A DNA stretch of 46,301 bases from Comamonadaceae bacterium (GCA_947373605.1 CANBYM010000009.1:1-46301), one strand, 5' to 3'. Positions 18,542-28,813 are shown, counted from the first letter of the stretch. The notes: generated by a model not told the origin, from the letters alone. Translations and numbers: made by a program.

Positions 18542-19551
18542 GCTGCCCCCCTTTTGTGAAGCGCGTCATGCGAATCCCAACGAGCTTTTTCTTGCAACAC
18601 GGCGGGCATGATTTCAATAAAAGCGCGCACCAAGCGCCCTTCCAGGTGTTGGTCCATGCCATGCAAGAGGTGCTCGGTCACTCGGTCAAGCGGCCAGATA
18701 TCTTTATAGGGGCGTTTCATACTCAATGCGTCAAACACATCGGCCACAGCCACAATTCGCGCCGCTTCAGGAATGGCATTACCGCGCAGCCCGCAGGGAT
18801 AGCCGCTACCGTCCCAACGCTCGTGGTGATTCTGAGCAATGACAGCCGCCAATTGAAATACTGGGCCATCTCCCTTATCGAGGATCTCCCTTCCGATGGT
18901 GGAGTGGGTGCGCATGGTGATCCACTCCTCGTTCGTCAGTGGGCCGGGTTTTTTCAGAATTCCATGGGGAATGCCCACCTTGCCCATATCGTGCATGGGC
19001 GCGGCCAGTTCCAGCAGTGCTGCTCGCTCAGGTGCCCAGCCAACGGCGCGTGCCAGTAATTTGGAGAACGCAGCCATGCGCCATATGTGGTGGCCGGTGT
19101 CGTTGTCGTTGTAGTGACCTGCCTCGCCCAGCATGTAGATGGCAGCACGGTAACTGGCTTCCAGCGCCGTGCTGCGCACCAGTGACAGGTGCGAGCGCAC
19201 ACGGGCACGCAAAATGGATGGCGAAATTGGTTTGGAAATATAGTCCACAGCACCTGCGGCAAAGCCGGCCTCTTCGTCCACTTCGCCATTGCGGGCAGTC
19301 ACAAATATAATTGGTGTATTTTCGAACTCTTTTCGTGCCTTGAGGGCGCGCGCAACCTGCAGACCATCCATGTCAGGCATCAGCACGTCCAGGAGGATTA
19401 GCGATGGCCGGTGGCGTTCACTGGCCTCAATAGCTGCAGCCCCACTGCGGGCAAAAGCCAACTGGAATTCGTCCTGAAGCACCGATCGCATTAGTCCAAG
19501 GTTGGCCGGGTCATCGTCCACACAAAGTATGGGGCCATAGTGCACTGTCAT
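18538..19551 (-). CDS. HD-GYP response regulator, putative c-di-GMP phosphodiesterase
   Basis: The 337-residue protein has a receiver (about 5-122; DDD at 12-14, Asp55 in LDVLMPDMDG, Lys in SKPIS) and an HD-GYP domain (about 135-325). Key residues are present: HH in DTGHHIW (154-155), the metal-binding HD pair at 187-188 in MHDMGKVGIP, HSTIG, NHHERWDGSGYP with the GYP triplet at 250-252, and VADVFDAL. The domain should hydrolyse cyclic di-GMP, linking the kinase upstream to second-messenger control, as in RpfG. Four-base overlaps join it to both operon neighbours. The arrangement kinase, HD-GYP regulator, receiver implies one input with two regulated outputs. Confidence 0.93.
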   Translation of the reverse strand: MTVHYGPILCVDDDPANLGLMRSVLQDEFQLAFARSGAAAIEASERHRPSLILLDVLMPDMDGLQVARALKARKEFENTPIIFVTARNGEVDEEAGFAAGAVDYISKPISPSILRARVRSHLSLVRSTALEASYRAAIYMLGEAGHYNDNDTGHHIWRMAAFSKLLARAVGWAPERAALLELAAPMHDMGKVGIPHGILKKPGPLTNEEWITMRTHSTIGREILDKGDGPVFQLAAVIAQNHHERWDGSGYPCGLRGNAIPEAARIVAVADVFDALSMKRPYKDIWPLDRVTEHLLHGMDQHLEGRLVRAFIEIMPAVLQEKARWDSHDALHKRGAA

Positions 19552-22500
19552 TTTTGTACCTCTAATCCAACTTCAGCAGTCTGTATCCACTTGCTGACAC
19601 CTTCGAAATCGAAACCATCTAACAATGCCTGCAGCCTTGCCAAGTCTGCGTGGGGCAACAACTGCTCCAAAGACGGTAAATGTTGCTCAACTTGGGACGG
19701 GTCATCGGTATCGACGGCGACCCGCATTTGTGCCAACAAGGCCCGCCGGGCACCGGCCTGATCAGATTTATTGGCGTGTACCAGTGGAATTCCTGCAGTC
19801 AGCACTTTTAATGTTGCATCCACCGCAGGCTGATGTGACTGCAAATAGTCTTCGACAACCCCTACCGTCGCCTGAAGCACGCCCTGCAATTCCTGAATCC
19901 GAACTGCAATTTGCTCCGGTGCGTTGTTTGATTGCGCCGACACTTCGATGGTGGCCGCCAATGCCATGCAGCGCTCCAGCGACAACGCTCCCGCAGCACC
20001 ACGCAGTTTGTGCGACACGTTGACCATTTCCCGTGTACTTCCCGCTGCCAGCAGTTCAAGCAACTGCGTTCCATCTGCGCCATGCTCTTGCAGAAAGGTA
20101 TTCAAATGGCGTATCAGTGTTTCGGTGCGACGCCATTTGCGTTGTGCTCCATCTACATCGAAAAGAAGTTTGTCGTCCCAGTGGTTACCGCCTTGTGCCA
20201 CCGAGGTCGCGGGCGGGGCACCAGCGAGAAGCATGCCGGACCTTTGCGGCGCTAGGGCGCCGGTCGCACGGTCCTGCACCAGTTGCACGATGGTGTCCAG
20301 CAATTGGTCCACGTCAAATGGCTTGGGCACAAAGGCGTCCATGCCACGCTGCAGCGCCATTTCGTGCTGGTTCTTGAGCGCGCCGGCGGTAAGTGCAATC
20401 ACTGGCAGGTGCTTGAGTGAGGGGTGCAGCCGGATCTGGCGCGTGGCTTCATAGCCGTCCATCACGGGCATCTGCACATCCATCAGCACGATGTCGTAGT
20501 TTGTGGATCCACTGCTGAGGCGAATAAGCGCTTCGGCGCCGTCACGGGCTATGTCCACCAACGCACCTTCACCCACCAAAATATCCAGCGCAACGTCGCG
20601 GTTGATCTCGCTGTCATCGACCACCATCACGCGGATACCGGCCAACCGCTGTCCCACACTTTGCGTATAAAGGCGCGGTGTCAGCAGACCATGGTGCGAT
20701 TTGGCCTCCACGACGGCATTGAACATTGAAGACGCCGTCATTGGCTTGGATGCCACCACGTCAGCAAAGCGGCTAAGGGGATCGTCCATTAGGTCGTCAC
20801 GATCGTATGAAGTTACCATCACTACTGCTGGCACGATAGCCCCCTGCAAAGAAGGAATCAGTTGCTCAAGCGTTTGCAAGCCATTGAGCCCAGGCATGCG
20901 CCAATCCACCAACAATGCGTCATAGCTGGGTTGCGGGCTACGGCGGTACAACTCCAGCGCCTGCTCGCCACTCTCCACCACGTCCACACTCCAACCCAGC
21001 GAGCGCCCGGCTTCCTGCAACACCATCCGGGCCGTTTCGTTGTCGTCCACCACCAGCACACACTGGTGCGACAGTTCGGGCGTGGCATTGCGGGTGGGTT
21101 CGCTCCCGGCAAACTCCAATATGAAGGAGAACTGGCTGCCCACGCCCGGTTCGCTTTGAACCTGCAGCGTGCCACCCATAAGTTGCACCAATTGGTTGCT
21201 GATGGTCAGACCTAGGCCGGTGCCACCAAAGGTGCGCGTGGTGGAGCTGTCTGCCTGCGAAAAGGGTTGGAAGATACGTTCCAGCTTGTCCGCAGGAATA
21301 CCTACGCCGGTGTCTCGGACCACAAAGCGCAGGCAATGCCGGTCTGCTGCGGTTGCTGGCATTTTTTCCATCGCCAGTACCACTTCGCCCTGATGGGTGA
21401 ACTTGACGGCATTGCTGGCCAGATTGAGCAGCACCTGTCCTAGACGCAGTGGGTCGCCTCGCAGGTAGTCGGCATCCACGGGCACGCTGGCAATCGCGAC
21501 CTCCAGGTTCTTCTTGCCCACTGCAGCCGACAGAATGCCGGCCAGGTTGTCCAGAATGTCCGAGAGCCGGAACGGCACTTCTTCAATCTGCAGATGCTTT
21601 GACTCGATTTTGGAGAAGTCCAGTATGTCGTTGATGATGCCCAAAAGCGACTTGCCCGAGCTGTTGATCTTGTGCGCCATGGCGCGCACGGTGGGGCTCA
21701 GGTCATGCTTATCCATCAGATAGGCCAAGCCCAAAATTCCGTTGAGCGGCGTGCGAATCTCATGGCTCATATTGGCCAGAAACTCCGACTTGGCGGTATT
21801 GGCATGCACAGCAATTTCCATAGCCCGGGTCAGGTCTATAGAGCGCTCCGCCACTTGCGACTCCAGGGTGGTGTTGAGCTGCTGCAACTCTGAGGTGCGC
21901 TCGGACACCTGTGCTTCCAGCGAGGCATTGGCTTGCAGCACACGCTCCTGGGCCAGTTTGATATCGGTGATATCGCGGTTGGTACCCACCATCTGAACCG
22001 CTTCACCCTTGTCGTTGTGCTCCAAAATGCCGGCGGCCTGTACGTACCGGATGTTGCCGTTGTCTTGAAGGATGCGGAACTCCACTTTGTATTCATCCGT
22101 TCCAGCAATATGACCGTGCAGCTTCGCAGTGGCAAGGGCCACATCGTCCGGGTGCACTCTGGATTTCCAGTAGTCGTAAAACAACTTGCTGTCGGCCAAA
22201 TCCTCGGGAGCGCCGTAGATTTCCAACATGCGCTTGTCCCACGTCAGACTATTGTTGGCAAGGTCCAGTACCCAGATGCCCAGGCCCGAGGATTCAAGTG
22301 CCATCTCCAGCCGAGCATAGGTGGAGTGCAGTTGGGTCTCGAGTTGGTGACGCTTGGAAATATCCACCACAGACGCCAGCGTAAACATGCCATCGGGTGT
22401 TTCTATAGGGTTGAGCGCGATTTCGATCAACACCTCGCTGCCGTTCTTGCGCACGCCGTGAAGCGTCTTACCCTCACCCATGGTCCGAATATTGGGTGCG

Positions 22501-24092
22501 GCACTGTAACCCTGGACCAGATCAGGGTGGTGAGCGCGAAATCGCAAGGGCACTAGACTGCTGATCGGTTTGCCTAACAGTTCTGCGCGCTCGTAGCCGA
22601 ATAACACCTCAGTCTGTTGATTGACTAGGGTAATCTGTTGCGCCTGATTGACTAGGAGCATGGCGCTGGGAGCAGCCTCCACGGCCAGCCTGAACAACTG
22701 CTCATTACGTTTTTGCTGGGTGATGTCGCGCAGCGTCTTGGCTGCACCAATAATCTGGCCCTTGTTATCGCGAATCGGTGACAAGGAGACAGAGACGTCT
22801 ATTTTTGCGCCAAGGCGGGTGTGGCGCACCGTAGAAAAGTGCGGCACCAGTTCGCCGCGCCCTATGCGGGTAAAAAAGTCACGGTCTTCCTGCGCCAGTT
22901 CCTCCGGCACGATCAAATCAATCAGGCTTCTGCCGAGAGCATCTTTTTCCCGGTAGCCGAAAATTGCTTCAGCGGCCTTGTTCCAACTGCTCACCTGCCC
23001 ATTCAGGTCAGCGCCGATGATGGCGTCAGTGGAGCTGTCAATAATGGCCGCCAGGCGGCTTTGCGAGATGGAGGAAATTTCGTGCCGCACGCGGTTGCGC
23101 ATCGCAAAATACACCACTGACGCAAGCAGGAAAAACAGAGTGGCTATGCCCATCGCCACCTGCTGAGGGGCCAATACGTTGCCGGGCAGAAACTGCGGTT
23201 TCGCTCTGGTTTCAATTAACCATTCGCGTTCAAAAACCGTTATGCGCATGGAACTCGACAGTGGATTTTTGTCCAAGCTGTTGAAGTCCGGGCCGCTGTA
23301 AATTTGCGCGGGTGCGCTGGCATCCGTAATGTCCGTCAGCTGGACCGATATTTCGGGCCCACCCAGGCCCAGGTACTTCAGCAAGTCCCTGATCACCAGC
23401 GGGTAATAGCACCAGCCAACATTCGCGCTGCTGCGCGGCGCGGCGGTGTCCAGTGGCATGCCCTTGCCAAACACCGGGAGCAGCAGCATGAAGGAGGGCA
23501 TGGGCTCTCCGGCGGAACCCACCATGATGATAGGCGCAGTCAGCGTGGCCTTGCCGGATTCAATAGCATGTTCGGCAGCCTTGCGTCGGTTAGGCTCTGA
23601 GGCCAGATCCAGTCCGATGGCGGAGTAATTGCTGTCCTGCGGCTCAATGTATTGAATCAGGTAGCGGTCACCGGGATGCGGGGCAAACTGCCGCACGGCA
23701 AAGTCAGGCACGCCGTCCCGACGTGCCGAATTGACGAATTCAGCCTCCTGGGCTGCAGCCACGCGCCTGACAAAACCTACCCCCGCAACACCCGGAAATT
23801 CGCGCTCGGTATCCCGTGAATTTGCATAGTCAGCAAAGCGCGCCCTGGTGGTCTGCGCCATGCCTGCGGCAGAAAATGCCCCACACGCGCCTAGTAACCC
23901 AAAGCGGTAGTTTTCAAACTTGGCTACAAAAGTGTTGCCGAAATCTTGGGTGAAATGCTCAAACCGGAGTTGCCGGGCCAGCGCATTTTCGTTTTGCTGC
24001 CAGGCGGCACCCATGCCCGCAGCCAGCAAACCCAAAGCCACAATGGCCAGACTCACCATGCGCGCCGAGCCGATTAAAAAAGAAGATTTCAC
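19548..24092 (-). CDS. CHASE-PAS hybrid sensor histidine kinase with two receivers and Hpt
   Basis: The 1514-residue kinase has a membrane segment (about 12-32), a CHASE domain (about 60-280; [11 protein letters not shown]), a second membrane segment (about 308-330), three PAS domains (about 340-462, 463-590, 595-725), a coiled coil, HisKA ([12 protein letters not shown], His777), an ATPase domain ([11 protein letters not shown]), receivers with Asp1063 ([10 protein letters not shown]) and Asp1205 ([10 protein letters not shown]), and Hpt ([11 protein letters not shown], His1361). The whole layout parallels the kinase at 3090-7262, with one extra PAS domain. The start is GTG at 24092 or ATG at 24059 (Met12); neither has a clear ribosome binding site. 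It heads an operon with the HD-GYP regulator and receiver. Confidence 0.93.
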   Translation of the reverse strand: MKSSFLIGSARMVSLAIVALGLLAAGMGAAWQQNENALARQLRFEHFTQDFGNTFVAKFENYRFGLLGACGAFSAAGMAQTTRARFADYANSRDTEREFPGVAGVGFVRRVAAAQEAEFVNSARRDGVPDFAVRQFAPHPGDRYLIQYIEPQDSNYSAIGLDLASEPNRRKAAEHAIESGKATLTAPIIMVGSAGEPMPSFMLLLPVFGKGMPLDTAAPRSSANVGWCYYPLVIRDLLKYLGLGGPEISVQLTDITDASAPAQIYSGPDFNSLDKNPLSSSMRITVFEREWLIETRAKPQFLPGNVLAPQQVAMGIATLFFLLASVVYFAMRNRVRHEISSISQSRLAAIIDSSTDAIIGADLNGQVSSWNKAAEAIFGYREKDALGRSLIDLIVPEELAQEDRDFFTRIGRGELVPHFSTVRHTRLGAKIDVSVSLSPIRDNKGQIIGAAKTLRDITQQKRNEQLFRLAVEAAPSAMLLVNQAQQITLVNQQTEVLFGYERAELLGKPISSLVPLRFRAHHPDLVQGYSAAPNIRTMGEGKTLHGVRKNGSEVLIEIALNPIETPDGMFTLASVVDISKRHQLETQLHSTYARLEMALESSGLGIWVLDLANNSLTWDKRMLEIYGAPEDLADSKLFYDYWKSRVHPDDVALATAKLHGHIAGTDEYKVEFRILQDNGNIRYVQAAGILEHNDKGEAVQMVGTNRDITDIKLAQERVLQANASLEAQVSERTSELQQLNTTLESQVAERSIDLTRAMEIAVHANTAKSEFLANMSHEIRTPLNGILGLAYLMDKHDLSPTVRAMAHKINSSGKSLLGIINDILDFSKIESKHLQIEEVPFRLSDILDNLAGILSAAVGKKNLEVAIASVPVDADYLRGDPLRLGQVLLNLASNAVKFTHQGEVVLAMEKMPATAADRHCLRFVVRDTGVGIPADKLERIFQPFSQADSSTTRTFGGTGLGLTISNQLVQLMGGTLQVQSEPGVGSQFSFILEFAGSEPTRNATPELSHQCVLVVDDNETARMVLQEAGRSLGWSVDVVESGEQALELYRRSPQPSYDALLVDWRMPGLNGLQTLEQLIPSLQGAIVPAVVMVTSYDRDDLMDDPLSRFADVVASKPMTASSMFNAVVEAKSHHGLLTPRLYTQSVGQRLAGIRVMVVDDSEINRDVALDILVGEGALVDIARDGAEALIRLSSGSTNYDIVLMDVQMPVMDGYEATRQIRLHPSLKHLPVIALTAGALKNQHEMALQRGMDAFVPKPFDVDQLLDTIVQLVQDRATGALAPQRSGMLLAGAPPATSVAQGGNHWDDKLLFDVDGAQRKWRRTETLIRHLNTFLQEHGADGTQLLELLAAGSTREMVNVSHKLRGAAGALSLERCMALAATIEVSAQSNNAPEQIAVRIQELQGVLQATVGVVEDYLQSHQPAVDATLKVLTAGIPLVHANKSDQAGARRALLAQMRVAVDTDDPSQVEQHLPSLEQLLPHADLARLQALLDGFDFEGVSKWIQTAEVGLEVQK

Positions 24093-24124
24093 GGATAAGC
24101 GTGCCAGCAGGCCCAGAATATTAT

Positions 24125-24233
24125 TTGTAGCTACAAGTTTACTAAATCCATTAAATTTGGTTAGCCGCTATTAACCATAAATTGGTTATGGTTTTGTGGG
24201 CGCTAAGATGATTTAGCAGTGTCAATCTGACAC
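24125..24233. promoter_or_regulatory. Cluster of palindromes upstream of kinase operon / downstream of MarR gene
   Basis: Three perfect inverted repeats lie between the MarR gene end and the kinase start: TTGTAGCTACAA (24125-24136), TAACCA-TAAAT-TGGTTA (24172-24188, with another TTGGTTA half-site near 24158) and GTGTCA-ATC-TGACAC (24219-24233). They lie in AT-rich DNA where the kinase operon promoter must be. They are candidate operators; the last could also form a hairpin behind the MarR gene. Confidence 0.4.
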
Positions 24234-24267
24234 GGTCGATGTCAAATTTTCCTTCGACAGGAAGGAA

Positions 24268-24762
24268 TCAGATTGAGCTGGTGTCTTGATGCGCGCGGAG
24301 CTTTATCAAGCAGGCATCCAACACGTGGTGCAATTCCTGCGCCAGGCCCTCACCGAGCGCTTCAGTCATACTTTGCTGGGCCACTAACCAATGCTCATGT
24401 GCTTGTTCCTGCGCCTTTTTCCCGCTTTCTGTGAGTGCCACCAAGTGCACCCGTGAATCCTGCCCCGCGGTCACAGTGATCCAGCCGCTAGCGAGCACCA
24501 CCCGCATGTTGCGGGTGAGCGTGGACGCATCCAGGCCAAGCAGGGCGGCCAATTCGCCGGTTGCAATGGGCCCCCGATTGAGCACGTGGGTCAGCAAAGA
24601 ATACTGTGTAGTTTTCATTCCTGCGCGGGCGAGCTTCTTGTCATACACGCGGGCGATGTGGCGCGCCAGTTGCTTGGTTCGAAAGCTGGTGCAGTTCTTT
24701 GAATCGGCCAATGGTCTTAACATCGCGTAACTTACTTTGGTGTTTGTTATGTAAGGCTGCAT
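24268..24762 (-). CDS. MarR-family transcriptional regulator
   Basis: The 164-residue protein has the winged-helix MarR fold: helices around RTKQLARHIARVYDKKL, a recognition region with TGELAALLGLDASTLTRNMRVVLASGWI, and the wing with TAGQDSRVHLVALTESGKKA. It probably binds DNA as a dimer and is released by a small ligand. Starts are possible at 24762 or at Met14 (24723); neither has a strong ribosome binding site. The gene points towards the kinase operon and is divergent from the orphan 139-aa gene, which is a candidate target. A link with the phenylacetate genes is not evident, since those have PaaX. Confidence 0.85.
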   Translation of the reverse strand: MQPYITNTKVSYAMLRPLADSKNCTSFRTKQLARHIARVYDKKLARAGMKTTQYSLLTHVLNRGPIATGELAALLGLDASTLTRNMRVVLASGWITVTAGQDSRVHLVALTESGKKAQEQAHEHWLVAQQSMTEALGEGLAQELHHVLDACLIKLRAHQDTSSI

Positions 24763-25172
24763 GTATCACACGCAGCACGGTACAACTTCCCGACGGATTT
24801 GAGTAGCTTAACGGAGTTGTACTGGGCAACCAGGAAGTTGCTACTACTGTACAGCAGCACACAGCCTTAAAGCTGCCCGTCGGTCCCTGGTTCCAATGAA
24901 AGCTATGTGGCAAGTTGATCGTAAACCGCTGCACCTGCTTTCATCCTTTTGCTGCCAGCTAAATCTAAATACCGATTGACGGTTTCTGGTCGACAGCGGG
25001 TGCAGCGAATCACAATTGCACAGCCAGTTAACAGTCATTCAAACCGCCAAAACACAAATATGAATGTCTTCTTTAGGGCAGTCAAAAACCACGTTAGCCG
25101 GGCCCGCATCGACCAAAAGGCGACGGCCAAGGCAACTTGAACAAACGGTCAGCATCATTTCAGGGGGTTGAT
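24763..25172. promoter_or_regulatory. Divergent spacer with alternative inverted repeats
   Basis: No supported gene lies here. The segment GTACAACTTCC (24780-24790) can pair with AGTTGTAC (24815-24822) through GTACAACT, or with GGAAGTTG (24833-24840) through CAACTTCC, giving two mutually exclusive 8-bp pairings. CTGTACAG follows at about 24847. The repeats may be operators for the MarR protein, being close to its own start, or alternative structures in a transcript. Confidence 0.35.
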
Positions 25173-25592
25173 ATGCCACAGGCATTCCAAAGATCACCCT
25201 ACTTGGCGGCGGCAGGCAAGATGGGAGTCATTACGCTAACTTTGGTGGTGGACTATGGAACCTTCATCAATTCGGGAGATACGACCAAGTTCAACGCGAA
25301 GATGGAGGTGGGATTTAACCTTGGTGTGACGGCTCAATCGGGCAATTTTTCTGACACAGCAACGCTCCTTGAATACTGGGGCCCGGACTCGGGCGGGTTC
25401 ACAGCGTTGGCGGTGGTAACCGCTCCGCTGGTGTCTGACATTGAATTTGGCAAGCTGGATAACGGCGGCAACGGCGAAGGCAATGTGTCGGTAAAGGCTG
25501 ACTCCGTGCAATTTGAAAAGGCTGCCGCAGAAGTAACCCAAGCAGCCAATGCAAAACTAATCGAAATATTCACCAGGTCTGCGTCGAATTGA
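25173..25592 (+). CDS. Hypothetical protein, 139 aa
   Basis: The ATG at 25173 has CAGGGGGTTGAT before it, a strong ribosome binding site; a TTG at 25137 is in frame but unlikely. The product has no signal peptide or clear membrane segment. It appears rich in beta strands (ITLTLVVDYG, KMEVGFNLGVTAQSG, FTALAVVTAPLV, NVSVKADSVQF) and ends in an amphipathic helix (AAAEVTQAANAKLIEIF). No family was recognised. It is convergent with paaZ, with 51 bases between the stops, and divergent from the MarR gene. Composition and codon use look like a true gene. Confidence 0.7.
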   Translation: MPQAFQRSPYLAAAGKMGVITLTLVVDYGTFINSGDTTKFNAKMEVGFNLGVTAQSGNFSDTATLLEYWGPDSGGFTALAVVTAPLVSDIEFGKLDNGGNGEGNVSVKADSVQFEKAAAEVTQAANAKLIEIFTRSASN

Positions 25593-25615
25593 ATTGCGGA
25601 GCAAGTGGGTTCGCT

Positions 25616-25638
25616 GGATGCATGGGTACTTGGCATCC
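25616..25638. terminator. Hairpin between convergent orphan gene and paaZ
   Basis: GGATGC (25616-25621) and GCATCC (25633-25638) form a 6-bp stem with an 11-base loop in the 51-base gap between two converging stops. No T-run follows, so it is at best a weak or bidirectional terminator. Confidence 0.3.
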
Positions 25639-25643
25639 GAAAA

Positions 25644-27683
25644 TCAGCTGCGCTTGGCCACCAAAGTCAGGATGTCATAACTCGCCACCAGTTCACCCAA
25701 CTGATTGGTAACCTCCACATCCCACGCCACCACGCCCTGCCCGACGCCATTGGAATCTACCTTCTTGCGATCGATCTTGCGCTTGGCAGTAAGCCGCGCC
25801 TGAATCGTGTCACCGATGCCTACCGGCTTGACGAAGCGCAACGTATCCAAGCCATAGTTCGCCAATACCGGCCCCGGCGCCGGAGACACAAACAGACCAG
25901 CGGCGGCGGAGAGCACGAAATAGCCGTGCGCAATGCGTTTACCAAACGGTGAGTCTTTGGCCGCCACTTCGTCGAAGTGCATATAAAAGTAGTCGCCCGA
26001 AATGCCGCCGAAGGCCACGATGTCGGCCTCGCCCACTGTGCGGCGGTGCGTCAACAAAGAGTCGCCAATCTTCAGGTCTTCAAAATGGCTGCGAAAAGGA
26101 TGCACCACGGTGTTGTTGACCTTGGCACCGCGCACATGCTCGCCGGTGACGGCAGATAGCATGGTTGGGGAGCCTTGCAACGCGGCGCGTTGCAGGTAGT
26201 GTTTGACGGCGCGCAGGCCGCCGAGTTCTTCGCCGCCACCGGCGCGCCCCGGGCCGCCATGCTTGAGCGTGGGCAGCGGTGAGCCGTGGCCCGTGGACTC
26301 TACTGCGGACTCGCGGTCCAGAATGTGCAATCGGCCGTGCCATGCGGCCATGGTGGGAATGGCTTTGGCGGCGACGGCTGTGTCGTGCGTGACCAGTGTG
26401 GCAACCAGACTGCCCTGGCCGCGCGCGGCCAGGGCCAGCGCCTCATCCAGATCTTCATAGGCCATGACGGTGCTGACCGGGCCGAAGGCTTCAATGTTGT
26501 GCACCGAATCCACGTCCATCGGCTTGCGGCAGGCCAGCAACGTGGGCGCCACAAACGCGCCACCTTCAGTGCCGGCACCCGTCCAATCAGTCTTGCCGCT
26601 GAACGCCAACTCGGCGTCCTTGCACAAGAGCGCAATGCGCTCGACCACATCGGCCTGTTGCGCATGCGAAGCCAGCGGCCCCATGCGCACACCGTCCACA
26701 CCGGGGTCGCCCACCGTGGCCTTGGCCAGGCGCGCGGCGAGTAGCTCGCACACAGCGTCCATGTGTTTGGCGGGCACAATGGCGCGGCGAATGGCGGTGC
26801 ACTTCTGGCCGGCCTTGACCGTCATCTCGCGCGCCACTTCTTTCACAAACAGATCAAACTCTTCGTCGTCCGGGCTCACATCGGGCGCGAGGATGGCGCA
26901 ATTGAGCGAGTCCGCTTCGGCATTAAACGGCACCGAGTTCGCCACCAGATTAGGGTGCACGCGCAGGCGCGCTGCGGTGTCGGCCGAACCGGTGAAGGTA
27001 ACCACATCGGCACCATTCAAGCGGTCCAGCAAATCGCCGGTGCCGCCAATTACCAGTTGCAAACTGCCTTCGGGCAGGATGCCCGACTGCACGATGAGGC
27101 GCATGGCCGCTTCCGTCAGGTAGCTGGTGGCACTGGCCGGTTTACCGATGCAAGGCATGCCCGCCAGAAAGCTGGGCGCAAATTTTTCCAGCAAGCCCCA
27201 CACCGGGAAGTTGAAGGCGTTGATATGCACTGCCACACCACCGCGCGGCACGAGGACGTGGGTGCCCGCGAAACCGCCCTTTTTACCTAGCGGGAACGCC
27301 GGGCCTTCGTGCACCAAATTGCCCGAGGGCAACTCATTGCTGCCGATGGATGCATAGGCATACAAGGTGCCTGCGCCGCCATCAATGTCGATCCAACTGT
27401 CCACCTTGGTGGCGCCGGTATGCGCGGACACGGCGTACAACTGCTCTTTGTGTTCCAGCAGGTATTTGGCCAGTGCCTTAAGGCGCTGGGCACGCTCTTG
27501 AAAATCCATCGCCATGAGGGCGGGAAGCCCTTTGCGGCGCGCGTGCTCCACGGCCTCGCCGAAGTCCAAGCTTTCCGCATGGGTGTTAGCCACGGTGGCT
27601 CCGTTGACGGCGCTGCGCAATGCAGACGCAGCTTGCGTGCCTTGCCATCGTCCACCGATATAGCTTTGAAGTGTTTGTGCCAT
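25644..27683 (-). CDS. paaZ: PaaZ: oxepin-CoA hydrolase / semialdehyde dehydrogenase
   Basis: The 679-residue fusion protein opens the seven-membered oxepin ring and oxidises the resulting aldehyde to 3-oxo-5,6-dehydrosuberyl-CoA with NADP. The N-terminal aldehyde dehydrogenase domain (about 1-510) has catalytic Cys295 in GQKCTAIRR and Glu256 in NAEADSLN, the same positions as in the E. coli enzyme. The C-terminal MaoC-like hydratase domain (about 530-679) has the Asp/His motif in HFDEVAAKDSPFGKRIAHG. The length matches the family (E. coli 681). It is the last gene of the operon, 26 bases after paaE. The ribosome binding site is weak (AAGAAC). Confidence 0.97.
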   Translation of the reverse strand: MAQTLQSYIGGRWQGTQAASALRSAVNGATVANTHAESLDFGEAVEHARRKGLPALMAMDFQERAQRLKALAKYLLEHKEQLYAVSAHTGATKVDSWIDIDGGAGTLYAYASIGSNELPSGNLVHEGPAFPLGKKGGFAGTHVLVPRGGVAVHINAFNFPVWGLLEKFAPSFLAGMPCIGKPASATSYLTEAAMRLIVQSGILPEGSLQLVIGGTGDLLDRLNGADVVTFTGSADTAARLRVHPNLVANSVPFNAEADSLNCAILAPDVSPDDEEFDLFVKEVAREMTVKAGQKCTAIRRAIVPAKHMDAVCELLAARLAKATVGDPGVDGVRMGPLASHAQQADVVERIALLCKDAELAFSGKTDWTGAGTEGGAFVAPTLLACRKPMDVDSVHNIEAFGPVSTVMAYEDLDEALALAARGQGSLVATLVTHDTAVAAKAIPTMAAWHGRLHILDRESAVESTGHGSPLPTLKHGGPGRAGGGEELGGLRAVKHYLQRAALQGSPTMLSAVTGEHVRGAKVNNTVVHPFRSHFEDLKIGDSLLTHRRTVGEADIVAFGGISGDYFYMHFDEVAAKDSPFGKRIAHGYFVLSAAAGLFVSPAPGPVLANYGLDTLRFVKPVGIGDTIQARLTAKRKIDRKKVDSNGVGQGVVAWDVEVTNQLGELVASYDILTLVAKRS

Positions 27684-27709
27684 AGAAGTTCTTAAAAAAG
27701 TGAATGGAT

Positions 27710-28813
27710 TTAGCGTTCGTCAAAGCTGATGGTCACATCTTCAGAGGTGGGACGCGACTGGCAGGAGAGCACAAAGCCCTTTTCAGTTTCCCAAGTTTCG
27801 AGGCCGAAGTTTTTGTCCATCGCCACAGTGCCGTTCATCACCTTGCAGCGGCAGGTGGCACATACGCCGCCCTTGCAGGAAAACGGCAGGTCCAGGCCCG
27901 CGGTCATGGCCACGTCGAGCACATGTTCATCGGGGTTCATGTGGAGTGCGTGGGCCTTGCCGTCCAGCACCACGGTCAACACAACTTGCCCGCCGGAGGG
28001 GAGTTTGAGCTTGGCCACAGAGGCCTTGCGCGCTTCGGGCGTGAGTGCTTCCAGCACTGGCGAAGTGAATCGCTCGGTGCGAATGTTGGCGGCGGGCAAA
28101 CCGGCTTCCAGCAAGGCTTTTTCGGTGACTTCAATCATCACCTCCGGGCCGCAGATGAACACCTCGCCCATGCTGGCTACGGGCAGCAAGGTGTCAATGA
28201 TGGAGCGCACTTTCTCCGCATCGATACGACCTTGCAGCAGGTCCACTTCCTGCGCCTGCCGCGAGAAGATGTGGATCAACGTGAGTCGGTCTGCAAAGCG
28301 GTCTTTGAGGTCTTGCAAGGCTTCATTGAACATGACCGAGTTCATGCTGCGGTTACCGTACACCAGTGTGAACTTGGACTCGGGCTGGTCTTCAAGCGTG
28401 CTGGCCATGATGGACAAAATGGGTGTGATGCCCGAGCCCGCTGCAAAGGCCACGCGGTGCAGCGCGCGCGGGCGCTTGGACACAAAGCGACCTTCAGGTG
28501 GCATAACTGCAAGCGTGTCGCCGGCCTTCAGGTTGGCCGCCGCCCAGTTGGAAAACACGCCACCCTCCATGGGACGGATTCCCACCACCAACTCGCGCCT
28601 GGCCTTGAGGTAACCATGGGTAGAACAGATAGAGTAGCTGCGCCGTACGTCGGCACCATCAATCTGGCTACGCAAGGTGAGATACTGGCCGGGCACGAAG
28701 TCAAAGCGCTCCAACAAAGTATCGGGCACGCTGAAGGCAATGGCCACCGATCCGGCAGCCTCGGGGCTGACCCGCGCAACGCGCAAATCATGGAAACGGG
28801 GAATTGCAGTCAT
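27710..28813 (-). CDS. paaE: PaaE: phenylacetyl-CoA epoxidase reductase subunit
   Basis: The 367-residue protein carries electrons from NADPH to the di-iron centre of PaaA. It has an FAD-binding domain (RRSYSICS), an NAD-binding domain (AAGSGITPILSI, VYGNRS) and a C-terminal plant-type 2Fe-2S ferredoxin domain (CKGGVCATC with a fourth Cys in LSCQSRP). The ATG at 28813 lies 13 bases after the paaD stop; a TTG at 28849 would overlap paaD and is less likely. A 373-codon frame lies on the opposite strand of this gene and is considered spurious. Confidence 0.96.
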   Translation of the reverse strand: MTAIPRFHDLRVARVSPEAAGSVAIAFSVPDTLLERFDFVPGQYLTLRSQIDGADVRRSYSICSTHGYLKARRELVVGIRPMEGGVFSNWAAANLKAGDTLAVMPPEGRFVSKRPRALHRVAFAAGSGITPILSIMASTLEDQPESKFTLVYGNRSMNSVMFNEALQDLKDRFADRLTLIHIFSRQAQEVDLLQGRIDAEKVRSIIDTLLPVASMGEVFICGPEVMIEVTEKALLEAGLPAANIRTERFTSPVLEALTPEARKASVAKLKLPSGGQVVLTVVLDGKAHALHMNPDEHVLDVAMTAGLDLPFSCKGGVCATCRCKVMNGTVAMDKNFGLETWETEKGFVLSCQSRPTSEDVTISFDER

